This document shows positions 1 through 5,648 of a DNA stretch of 8,996 nt, one piece after another (positions within the stretch are counted from its first letter, which is position 1; every line of letters begins with the position of its first letter). Made by a program: the position numbers and the translations under genes. The stretch comes from Chloroflexota bacterium (GTDB lineage: Bacteria; Chloroflexota; UBA5177; JANWHV01): positions 1 to 8,996 of the forward strand of contig JAQBPC010000469.1 in assembly GCA_028287725.1 (NCBI GenBank), written 5' to 3'. Under the pieces are notes generated by a model that was given only the letters and a program-made list of their open reading frames with translations, was not told the DNA's origin and did no database searches.

Positions 1-660
1 CGGGCCGACGATTGTGACCGACAGGATGCCGGTCGGGGGAAACCCGGTGTGCGGATCGACGATGTGCTCGCCGCGCTCATATGCGCCCGAGGTCGCGATA
101 GCCAGGTCGTTGGCAGAGACCACGACCGCAACGCGGTCGCGCACGAATGGATGTTGTATGCCAATCCGCCAGAGGGGCCCGTCCGACGGACGCCCTCGCA
201 GGATGACGTCGCCACCGGCGTTTATGTAGTAGTTGTGTGCCCCGGCGGCATCCAGTATCTGAGCCGCGCGGTCGACTGACCATCCCTTGACGAGACCTGA
301 AGGATCGACCGGCGCTGAGATGGAATCGGCGAGCGCATGCTCCGCATCCGGGCCCTTGAACGGGGCCCGGATGTCGAAGTAGCCATTGGTCTCGTCCTTC
401 AGCTGGTCACATCGCGCGAGGACTTCGCGGACATCGGGATGTACAGCTTCAAGCGTCAGCTCGCCTCGATTGAGCCGGCTAATGTCGCTGTCGGACCGGT
501 AGGTGCTGAAAGTAGTGTCGACGAAGCGCAGCCAGTCGAACACCTTCTCGATCACCGAGATGTCGACATCTGTGTCCTGTAGATCGACGATGATGGGCAT
601 GCCCATGATCTGTTCGACACGTCGCACGCCTCGAGACGCCTCAGGCATGGCTGCGCACAT
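1..660 (-). CDS. apbE: FAD:protein FMN transferase (ApbE), C-terminus cut by window edge
   Basis: The frame reads open from the ATG at 660 to the left edge (220 codons, no stop), so the C-terminus is missing. ApbE transfers FMN from FAD to a Ser/Thr of a target protein in a Mg-dependent reaction. Visible family motifs, in order: TFSTYRSDSDISRLN (about residues 48-62), VDPSGLVKGWSVDRA (about 113-127), INAGGDV (about 140-146), ATSGAYER (about 188-195) and HIVDPHTGFPPTG (about 198-210); the last two form the nucleotide and Mg-binding core. There is no signal peptide or lipobox: the ApbE fold begins almost at once (VRRVEQIMGMPI), so this copy looks cytoplasmic, or the true start lies elsewhere. 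An alternative start is Met5 (648). The start lies 4 nt after the stop of the FMN-binding protein gene, so translation is probably coupled. That neighbour is the obvious flavinylation substrate. Confidence 0.93.
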   Translation of the reverse strand, partial: MCAAMPEASRGVRRVEQIMGMPIIVDLQDTDVDISVIEKVFDWLRFVDTTFSTYRSDSDISRLNRGELTLEAVHPDVREVLARCDQLKDETNGYFDIRAPFKGPDAEHALADSISAPVDPSGLVKGWSVDRAAQILDAAGAHNYYINAGGDVILRGRPSDGPLWRIGIQHPFVRDRVAVVVSANDLAIATSGAYERGEHIVDPHTGFPPTGILSVTIVGP

Positions 661-664
661 CAGC

Positions 665-1054
665 TTAAATGTGGGCCGCTTTGAGAGCTGGCACCAGTGA
701 CTGGTAGAACGCATCGCTGGTCATCGTAGCACCGGAAATTCCATAAATCTTGGCGCTCTGGGCCTTCAGTACCTCGCTGCGCAGCATCGGAACCGCGATG
801 TTGTTGATGTAGGCCGAACGCGATCGCTCCGTGGGCGCGACGGTTCGGACGTCGGTGATCCGCTTGCCCTTCACGATGATGGTCACCTGCACGGGGCCCC
901 AGCGCATGTCTACGCTGGGCCCTTTGTAGGTACGTGTCGTGGCGGCGTGTGTCGTAGTTGTCGGCTTGGCCACCGGCTGCGTCGCGGCCAACGCGCTACC
1001 GGCAGGAATGATGGTCGCGGCGGTCGTGATCAGCGCGGGAATCGACTTATGCAT
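665..1054 (-). CDS. Secreted FMN-binding domain protein, ApbE flavinylation substrate
   Basis: A protein of 129 residues. The N-terminus is a Sec-type signal peptide: MHK, a hydrophobic stretch (residues 5-20) and an ALA cleavage motif at 21-23. A Thr/Ala/Pro-rich linker follows (about 24-42), then a single FMN-binding domain (about 43-127). The flavinylation motif is SGAT at 107-110, followed by MTSDAF; by analogy with NqrC and related proteins, FMN should be phosphoester-linked to Thr110. The acidic residue usually found six positions before this Thr is replaced by Tyr104. There is no lipobox or transmembrane anchor after the signal peptide, so the mature protein should be free outside the membrane. 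The start is supported by AAGGAA at 1061-1066, 6 nt before the ATG. The gene sits between the membrane reductase (27 nt upstream) and apbE (4 nt downstream), and probably works as the extracytoplasmic electron acceptor of the reductase. Confidence 0.9.
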   Translation of the reverse strand: MHKSIPALITTAATIIPAGSALAATQPVAKPTTTTHAATTRTYKGPSVDMRWGPVQVTIIVKGKRITDVRTVAPTERSRSAYINNIAVPMLRSEVLKAQSAKIYGISGATMTSDAFYQSLVPALKAAHI

Positions 1055-1060
1055 GATGTG

Positions 1061-1066
1061 TTCCTT
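1061..1066 (-). promoter_or_regulatory. Ribosome binding site of the FMN-binding protein gene
   Basis: On the minus strand this reads AAGGAA, with 6 nt to the ATG at 1054. It lies inside the 27-nt gap after the reductase stop, which supports one polycistronic message with separate initiation. Confidence 0.7.
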
Positions 1067-1081
1067 CTAGCTCCTTGAGCG

Positions 1082-2428
1082 TTACAGGGCAAAGCGTTCG
1101 GTATGGATGTGCTTACGCGGCACGTCGGCGTCGCGGAGGCTCTTCTCGATGAATTGCATCATGGCTGGCGGCCCACAAACATAGATCTCACGCTCGATGA
1201 TATCGGGGACCAGCCGGCGCAGATGCGCGGGCGACATGAGGTGTTCGCCCGCTTGCCCAATATGGTCTCCGACCAGGTAGTGCAATGCAATACCGCGATC
1301 GCGCGCCAGTTGGTCGAGCTCGTCACGGAAGACGAGATCGCTCTCGCGGAGCACGCGGTAGATGAACGCAAGATCGCCGGACATGTCCTCAAGCATAGCG
1401 CGAATCGGCGTGATACCGATGCCGCCCGCGACGAGCAGCACCCGATTACGGCGGCGGACCGCGTCGGTAAAGACGCCGAAGGGGCCTTCGGCAACGACGC
1501 GGGTGCCCGGCGCTATCTCGTCGATGCGGCTGGTGAAGTCTCCCACCTTCTTGACCGTGATGCGCAGCGACCGGCCATCCGGCGCGGCCGACAGCGAAAA
1601 AGGGTGTGAGGCCCACCATCGCCCACGGCCGAGGAATCGCCAGAGGAAGAACTGACCCGGGCGTACTTTGAGCCGGTTAAGATTGCGACCCGTAATGCGA
1701 AGTGAGACCACGTTGGGGCTTTCGGCCGTCACCTCGGCGACTCGCATCCCGTACCAGAAGGCGTGAAAAATAGGCACCGCAAGCCGGCAGAAAACCAGCA
1801 ATGCCAGTGTCACGACATACAGCGCTGTCCAATAATTGCTGGCTGCGACATTGGCGGTCAGCTCATTTCCAGTCGGAACCTGGTGAACCCAGGCCAACGC
1901 GATGCCCGCATAGGCAGTCAAATGGACCGCATACCATGCTTCGTATTGCAGACGCCGGCGCACGATTACTAATGAGGTGATCACCACTGCGATCATCAAC
2001 CCCGTTCCGATCGTGGCCGCGACCATGCCGGGATAGCTGTCCAGAAGGCGTGACACCTCGGCTGGTATCGCGATCTTATCCATTGCCGCGTAACCAACGG
2101 TGATGAATACCACATGTGCAAGCACCAGGATGAGGCAGACCTTACCGTTGAGCCGGTGCCAAACGGTCAACCGGTCGAAGCCAACCAGGCGCTCCAGCCA
2201 GGGCAAACGAGCGAGTAGCAACACCTGGATTAGCGCGAGGTAGGCGCTAAGCAAGCCGGTCACCCGCCCAACGCTGGTGTTGAAATCCCCCAGCCCGTGT
2301 ACAGCGGAGATGCCACCGCCGGACAGCCAGAGCCACACGATTACGACAACGTTGGCAATGGCAACGGTCCAGAGTACCGAGGCTGTAGCCGTCTGATAGG
2401 CCAGGCGCCTAGGTCTCCGTGAGAGCAT
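1082..2428 (-). CDS. Ferric-reductase-like membrane flavohemoprotein (NOX/FRE fold)
   Basis: A 448-residue protein when started at the ATG at 2428, which has AGGGAA 5 nt upstream. A longer frame to 2530 exists, but its extra 34 residues are not family-like. The N-terminal half has about six hydrophobic helices (about residues 16-36, 56-74, 95-113, 135-156, 165-183, 200-222). Haem-ligand histidines are H91 and H105 on one helix (HX13H), and H169 and H182 on another (HX12H), the spacing of NADPH oxidases and ferric reductases. The cytosolic half has an FAD-binding barrel (RPGQFFLW 256-263; HPFSLS 275-280), a flavin/phosphate region GPFGVF (315-320), an NAD(P)-binding motif VAGGIGITPIRAML (333-346) and a terminal nucleotide-contacting YVCGPPAMM (416-424). 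It should pass electrons from NAD(P)H through FAD and two haems to the outer membrane face. The likely acceptor is the flavinylated protein encoded next. Ferric iron or oxygen reduction are alternatives. Confidence 0.92.
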   Translation of the reverse strand: MLSRRPRRLAYQTATASVLWTVAIANVVVIVWLWLSGGGISAVHGLGDFNTSVGRVTGLLSAYLALIQVLLLARLPWLERLVGFDRLTVWHRLNGKVCLILVLAHVVFITVGYAAMDKIAIPAEVSRLLDSYPGMVAATIGTGLMIAVVITSLVIVRRRLQYEAWYAVHLTAYAGIALAWVHQVPTGNELTANVAASNYWTALYVVTLALLVFCRLAVPIFHAFWYGMRVAEVTAESPNVVSLRITGRNLNRLKVRPGQFFLWRFLGRGRWWASHPFSLSAAPDGRSLRITVKKVGDFTSRIDEIAPGTRVVAEGPFGVFTDAVRRRNRVLLVAGGIGITPIRAMLEDMSGDLAFIYRVLRESDLVFRDELDQLARDRGIALHYLVGDHIGQAGEHLMSPAHLRRLVPDIIEREIYVCGPPAMMQFIEKSLRDADVPRKHIHTERFAL

Positions 2429-2433
2429 CGCCG

Positions 2434-2439
2434 TTCCCT
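2434..2439 (-). promoter_or_regulatory. Ribosome binding site deciding the reductase start
   Basis: On the minus strand this reads AGGGAA, with 5 nt to the ATG at 2428. The two in-frame upstream ATGs (2467 and 2530) have no comparable site, so 2428 is preferred. Confidence 0.65.
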
Positions 2440-2674
2440 GCGAGTTGTTGACGAGTCCTACGTCCATTGGCGCGGCCCGCCAAGGCGCCCTTCCAGGGAA
2501 AGGAGTGCCACTAAAGCGAACTCGACGCACGCGAGGCGGCCCGCGCAGTGCATAGCTAGTTCGAAGCTTACGAGAGTAGTGGCGCTCGTCTCACCATGCT
2601 TCATCCTTGGTCTCATGGCATTTCCTTGGTGGCTGACCTGGGCACTATTGTCCGAAGTTGTACGCAACCAAGTA

Positions 2675-2720
2675 ATGGCTGGAGTAGGCGAATAATGTGA
2701 GGCGCCAACATTCCAGCCAT
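2675..2720. repeat. 9-bp inverted repeat ATGGCTGGA / TCCAGCCAT
   Basis: The arms are 2675-2683 and 2712-2720, separated by 28 nt, about 250 nt upstream of the reductase start. It could be an operator or an RNA stem in a long leader, or chance; the sequence shows only the symmetry. Confidence 0.35.
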
Positions 2721-2914
2721 GGATTGCTGGGACAATCACGTTTTGGCTGCAGACACGCGTCTAAAAGGTATGGTATGGGGAGAAGATGAAGACAAGATGA
2801 TCAGATAATGACAATTGCGTGACAGCGGTGGGAATGGAGCGCATAACGCGCGTCCTCGGCCGGCCGTCGTCGACAGAATGGCGCGTTCAGATTGTGCTCA
2901 TCGCACGGGCAGGC

Positions 2915-2933
2915 ATACCCGCCTTGCGGGTAT
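2915..2933 (-). terminator. Hairpin after the alcohol dehydrogenase, terminator-like
   Basis: A perfect 8-bp stem, ATACCCGC (2915-2922) and GCGGGTAT (2926-2933), with a 3-nt loop CTT. An outer 4-bp extension, GGCA (2908-2911) with TGCC (2938-2941), is possible. It starts about 20 nt past the dehydrogenase stop in its direction of transcription, as expected for a 3' end. No U-tract follows, so intrinsic termination is uncertain; it may just stabilise the 3' end. Confidence 0.45.
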
Positions 2934-2954
2934 ATCTTGCCTCCTGCACGGGAA

Positions 2955-3974
2955 TCACAGCGCAGGCGTGCCTTGGTCGGAGTCCACGATTAGTACAGCC
3001 GCGCCCCGGATGCGTCCCTGGCGAAGGCGCTCAAGCGCATCATTGGCAGAGGTTAAGGGAAATGCTTCGACGGATGTCTGAACGGGTACCTGTGGCGCCA
3101 ATGTCAGAAACTCCGTGCCATCGCGGCGAGTCAGATTAGCAACCGAGCGCAATATTCGCTCGCCCCAGAGAATCTCGTACGGAAATGACGGGATATCGCT
3201 CATGTGAATACCAGCACATACCACCGTGCCCCCTTTCCGGATTGCGCGTAGAGCAGCGGGTACGTGCTCGCCAACAGGTGCGAAGAGGAGCGCCGCATCG
3301 AGCTCTTCAGGCGGCAGACTGAGCGCATCGCCCACCCACTCAGCGCCCAGCTCGCGTGCCAATTGCCGTGACGCCGTTGCCTCGGGGCGTGTGAATGCGA
3401 AAACTCTACGTCCCTGGAACCGTGCGACTTGCGTAATGATGTGGGCGGCCGCGCCAAAGCCGTACAGCCCAATACGCTCCGCATCGCCGGCCATACGGTA
3501 GGCGCGATAGCCGATTAGCCCCGCGCACAGGAGTGGTGCTGCCTGCTGGTCAGGGTATTCGGCCGGGATTGGAAAGCAGAAACGGGCATCCGCGACAGTG
3601 TATTCCGCATATCCACCGTCAATGTCGTAGCCGGTAAAGCGCGCGAAGTCGCACAGGTTCTCCTGGCCGCCTCTGCAATACCTGCATCTTCCGCAGGTGT
3701 AGCCCAACCAGGGGACGCCAATGCGATCGCCAACGCCGACTGAATCAACATTCTCGCCAATAGCGACTACTCTACCGACAATCTGATGCCCAAGCACTAC
3801 CGGCAACTTCGGCTTTTTCAGCTCGCCATCGACGATGTGCAAGTCCGTACGGCAGACCCCGCATACCAGCACTTTAATCAGAACCTGGCTGGATTGCGGC
3901 TGTGGCATCGGAAGCAGCTCCGACTGGAGCGGAGTACCGGCGGCATGCAATACCATTGCTCGCATCACGTCCAT
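2955..3974 (-). CDS. Zinc-dependent alcohol dehydrogenase (MDR superfamily)
   Basis: A 339-residue protein counted from the ATG at 3974; an alternative start is 3965 (MRAMVLH), where the family alignment usually begins. Neither has a clear ribosome site; a GGAGGA lies too far upstream. The GroES-like domain (about residues 1-150) has GVCRTDLH (39-46) with catalytic zinc ligand Cys41, GHQIVG with His63, and probably Cys150. The structural zinc lobe has Cys94, Cys97, Cys100 and Cys108. The Rossmann domain follows with LYGFGAAAH (170-178) as the nucleotide loop. Full family length, no break. The usual GHE near the catalytic zinc is GHQ here. It should catalyse NAD(P)-linked alcohol/aldehyde interconversion in the cytoplasm; the physiological substrate cannot be read from the sequence. 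It is divergent from the carbohydrate cluster and separated from the electron-transfer operon by 526 bases, so it is probably transcribed alone. Confidence 0.92.
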   Translation of the reverse strand: MDVMRAMVLHAAGTPLQSELLPMPQPQSSQVLIKVLVCGVCRTDLHIVDGELKKPKLPVVLGHQIVGRVVAIGENVDSVGVGDRIGVPWLGYTCGRCRYCRGGQENLCDFARFTGYDIDGGYAEYTVADARFCFPIPAEYPDQQAAPLLCAGLIGYRAYRMAGDAERIGLYGFGAAAHIITQVARFQGRRVFAFTRPEATASRQLARELGAEWVGDALSLPPEELDAALLFAPVGEHVPAALRAIRKGGTVVCAGIHMSDIPSFPYEILWGERILRSVANLTRRDGTEFLTLAPQVPVQTSVEAFPLTSANDALERLRQGRIRGAAVLIVDSDQGTPAL

Positions 3975-4270
3975 GTGCTGCCCAATTCTCGATGAGTTCC
4001 TCCCTCTGATGCTACCGTTACCCGCAATTACATGCCGATTCGGGCACCAGAGCAATCGCGCAGCTAGCCCAGACTGAGGGCGCCAGACTGCCCAACTGTC
4101 GGTCGACTATAGTGGGCCTGGCGATCTCGATGCGACGAAGGAAAGAGCTCACTTTCTGTCATTCCAAGCGATGATGTCGGGGAGGCAAAAGGGCGGCCCG
4201 AGCGGCTGTCCAAGCAGTATGGGCACGCTGTGCAATTCGGCATATTGCGCGAACCCGTTACCATGGAACT
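3975..4270. other. Divergent promoter region between dehydrogenase and carbohydrate cluster
   Basis: About 296 bases between two divergent starts, so promoters for both should lie here. The palindrome ACTATAGT (4106-4113) gives a TATAGT -10-like hexamer on either strand, but no good -35 sits at 17 nt from it. Short open frames in the region do not look like genes. At 4263-4280 a six-codon frame (ATG GAA CTA TGG AAA TAG) overlaps the start of the next gene. Confidence 0.45.
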
Positions 4271-5353
4271 ATGGAAATAGATTATCTACCTGTCTATCCG
4301 CCGCTTCACCTCGATCATCTTGAGCGACTAAGCGATAGTACCGGCATTATTCAGCATGCGCTGCACTCAGTGCCCGACCCGACTCATGGATATTCCATAG
4401 ATGACCAGGCTCGCGCGCTGATTGTGCACCTTGCACATGCCCACTTCACTGGCGCCAATCACCCCGCACCCCTTGCATACACATTCATGTCGTTTCTCAG
4501 GCACGCGGCAAATCCTGACGGCACCTTTCATAACTTTCTCTCATATAGCCGGCAGTGGTTGGACGAGCAGGGGTCGGAAGATTCGCATGGCCGAGCACTG
4601 TGGGCATTAGGGTACGCCACGCGTTATGGCATTGAGCGTGGTATGATTGGAGCGGCGGCAGACCTGTTCGATGTGGGAAAGGCACATATCGACAGCCTGC
4701 GATGGCCGCGCTCGTGGGCCTTCTCACTCTTTGGGGTGTACCACAGGCTCAAAGCCGCGCCGGACGATGACTTGCAGTCAGTGGCGCGCACACTGGCAGG
4801 GAAGCTGGTCGATTGTTTCGAGGTCGCGTCAGGACCCGATTGGCTTTGGTTCGAAGACGAGCTGACGTACTGTAACGCGAAGTTACCAGCAGCGTTGCTC
4901 CTTGCGTACGAGCTTACCGGCGAGCCTCGCTATCTCGAGGTGGGAACTGCCTCGCTAGCCTGGTTGGTTGGTGTGCTTATCAATGACGACGGCGAGTTGC
5001 GCCTGGTTGGTCAGGACGGCTGGTATAAACGTGGCGGCGTGAAAGCTAGCTTCGACGAGCAGTGCGTGGATGCACAAGGCCTTATCGAGGCGTCGGTTAT
5101 CGCATTACGAGTAACAGGACTAACGAGCTGGCGTCGGCCGGCGATCGCGGCATTTGACTGGTTTATGGGAAGAAATGTCCACGGTGTCTCGCTCATTGAT
5201 CCGGTTACCTGGGGATGCTTCGACGGTATCACGGCGACGCGGCTCAATAGAAACATGGGCGCTGAATCAATCGTGTGCTATTTGCTTGCATATCTCGATC
5301 TCATAGGGGCCGGCATCGTAACACTCGAGGGCGCTGTCCCGCAGCGGGTTTAG
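4271..5353 (+). CDS. Helical (alpha/alpha)6-type protein, GT4-associated, probable carbohydrate-active partner
   Basis: A 360-residue soluble protein, no signal peptide. It has the regular pattern of an alpha-toroid carbohydrate enzyme: PPLHLDHLERLSDSTGIIQHA (10-30), YSIDDQARALIVHLA (41-55), SEDSHGRALWALGYATRYG (102-120), WLWFEDELTYCNAKLPAALL (191-210), FDEQCVDAQGLIEASVIALR (261-280) and NRNMGAESIVCYLLAYLDL (327-344). Conserved acidic residues (D44-D45, E103-D104, E195-D196, D262-E263) are candidates for substrate binding or catalysis. From memory of the family, this resembles the C-terminal domain found fused to some GT4 glycosyltransferases of exactly the type encoded at 5649; here it is a separate gene placed in front. 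The start has no good ribosome site (GGAACT directly abuts the ATG). The activity is unknown; a glycosidase, phosphorylase or structural partner of the transferase are all possible. The N-terminal start matches where the homologous region begins. Confidence 0.75.
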   Translation: MEIDYLPVYPPLHLDHLERLSDSTGIIQHALHSVPDPTHGYSIDDQARALIVHLAHAHFTGANHPAPLAYTFMSFLRHAANPDGTFHNFLSYSRQWLDEQGSEDSHGRALWALGYATRYGIERGMIGAAADLFDVGKAHIDSLRWPRSWAFSLFGVYHRLKAAPDDDLQSVARTLAGKLVDCFEVASGPDWLWFEDELTYCNAKLPAALLLAYELTGEPRYLEVGTASLAWLVGVLINDDGELRLVGQDGWYKRGGVKASFDEQCVDAQGLIEASVIALRVTGLTSWRRPAIAAFDWFMGRNVHGVSLIDPVTWGCFDGITATRLNRNMGAESIVCYLLAYLDLIGAGIVTLEGAVPQRV

Positions 5354-5370
5354 TTGTACGGTGTAATTTC

Positions 5371-5390
5371 CGCCGGGCTCCCTGCCGGCG
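5371..5390 (+). terminator. Possible weak terminator hairpin after the helical-protein gene
   Basis: A 6-bp stem CGCCGG (5371-5376) / CCGGCG (5385-5390) with an 8-nt loop starts 18 nt after the stop at 5353. It is GC-only but no T-run follows, so it may not terminate efficiently, and the glycosyltransferase may still be cotranscribed. Confidence 0.35.
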
Positions 5391-5415
5391 CTTCGATCCA
5401 TCAGGAGCCGCCTAG

Positions 5416-5601
5416 TACCGTTTCGCTGCCGGCTCCACCCGTTTGACGGGTGCGACTCACCCGTGTTCGGCCTATAGTGATCAAGGCGCATTTGTCGCTA
5501 CGACGGTGACAAGCGTTCCGGCAGGCCAGGAAACCAACGTAGTCTGCACCGATCAGGCTGGTCGAAGCAACACAACACGCTCGGTATTCGTGCCCGCTCT
5601 A
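5416..5601 (+). pseudogene. Possible relic of an Ig/HYR-like extracellular repeat
   Basis: The frame opens after a TAG at 5413 and has no good start or ribosome site (TTG at 5443 is the first possible). Its translation contains CSAYSDQGAFVATTV, then TSVPAGQETNVVCTDQAGRS, then NTTRSVFV. The order 'VPAG...T..CTDQAG...T..V.V' is what HYR and related cell-surface repeats look like. It stays open in the same phase past 5601, then ends without a meaningful C-terminus at 5667, overlapping the glycosyltransferase start. This could be chance; I would not annotate it as an expressed gene. Confidence 0.2.
5436..5464 (+). repeat. Two mutually exclusive 7-bp hairpins sharing one arm
   Basis: CACCCGT (5436-5442) can pair with ACGGGTG (5446-5452) across a 3-nt TTG loop. 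The same ACGGGTG can instead pair with a second CACCCGT (5458-5464) across a 5-nt loop. Only one stem can exist at a time. It lies about 185 nt before the glycosyltransferase start. Both pairings are perfect; any regulatory role is inference. Confidence 0.5.
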
Positions 5602-5636
5602 TGGAAGGCATTCACTGTCAGGAGCTATCGGCACTC

Positions 5637-5642
5637 AAGGAG
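5637..5642 (+). promoter_or_regulatory. Ribosome binding site deciding the glycosyltransferase start
   Basis: AAGGAG with 6 nt to the ATG at 5649. The frame extends to an ATG at 5601, but the extra 16 residues are not family-like and that ATG has no such site, so 5649 is preferred. Confidence 0.75.
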
Positions 5643-5648
5643 TATGGT

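Larger units (their letters stand above)
2429..2954. other. Intergenic region upstream of the electron-transfer operon, no gene assigned
   Basis: This stretch of 526 bases lies between the alcohol dehydrogenase stop and the reductase start, both on the minus strand. Short open frames exist (for example 2458-2739 minus and the part of 2819-3139 plus outside the dehydrogenase), but none gives a recognisable protein or a convincing ribosome site. The reductase promoter should lie here, but I could not pick a clear -35/-10 pair. The region contains a 9-bp inverted repeat (2675-2720), a 10-bp palindrome CGGCCGGCCG (2857-2866) and a hairpin close to the dehydrogenase stop (2915-2933). Confidence 0.6.
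5354..5648. other. Intergenic gap with alternative hairpins and a possible coding relic
   Basis: A gap of 295 bases separates two same-strand genes that look functionally linked. It contains the 6-bp GC hairpin at 5371-5390, a pair of mutually exclusive 7-bp stems at 5436-5464, and a plus-strand open frame (5416-5601) whose translation resembles part of an Ig/HYR repeat. No -35/-10 pair was convincing. Confidence 0.5.

Noticed and set aside
1103..1609. 168-residue plus-strand open frame
   Set aside because: It is fully antisense to the FAD/NAD(P) domain of the reductase, has no recognisable motif and no ribosome site; it follows from the GC-biased codons of the real gene.
2458..2739. 93-residue minus-strand open frame upstream of the reductase
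   Set aside because: The translation has no domain, signal or motif I recognise and overlaps the reductase ribosome-site region in another frame. It was kept only as a comment on the intergenic region.
2857..2866. CGGCCGGCCG palindrome
   Set aside because: A 10-bp all-GC palindrome is easily produced by chance in GC-rich DNA and nothing around it supports a site.
2819..3139. 106-residue plus-strand open frame
   Set aside because: Its second half is antisense to the well-conserved C-terminus of the alcohol dehydrogenase, and the first half is not recognisable.
4106..4113. ACTATAGT as a bidirectional -10 box
   Set aside because: No acceptable -35 element at 16-18 nt on either strand, so it is not called as a promoter.
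5425..5475. tRNA-like look of the stem with GGTGCGACTC
   Set aside because: The stem resembles a T-arm at a glance, but there is no anticodon arm, D-arm or acceptor pairing at the right distances, and the loop does not fit TTCRANY.
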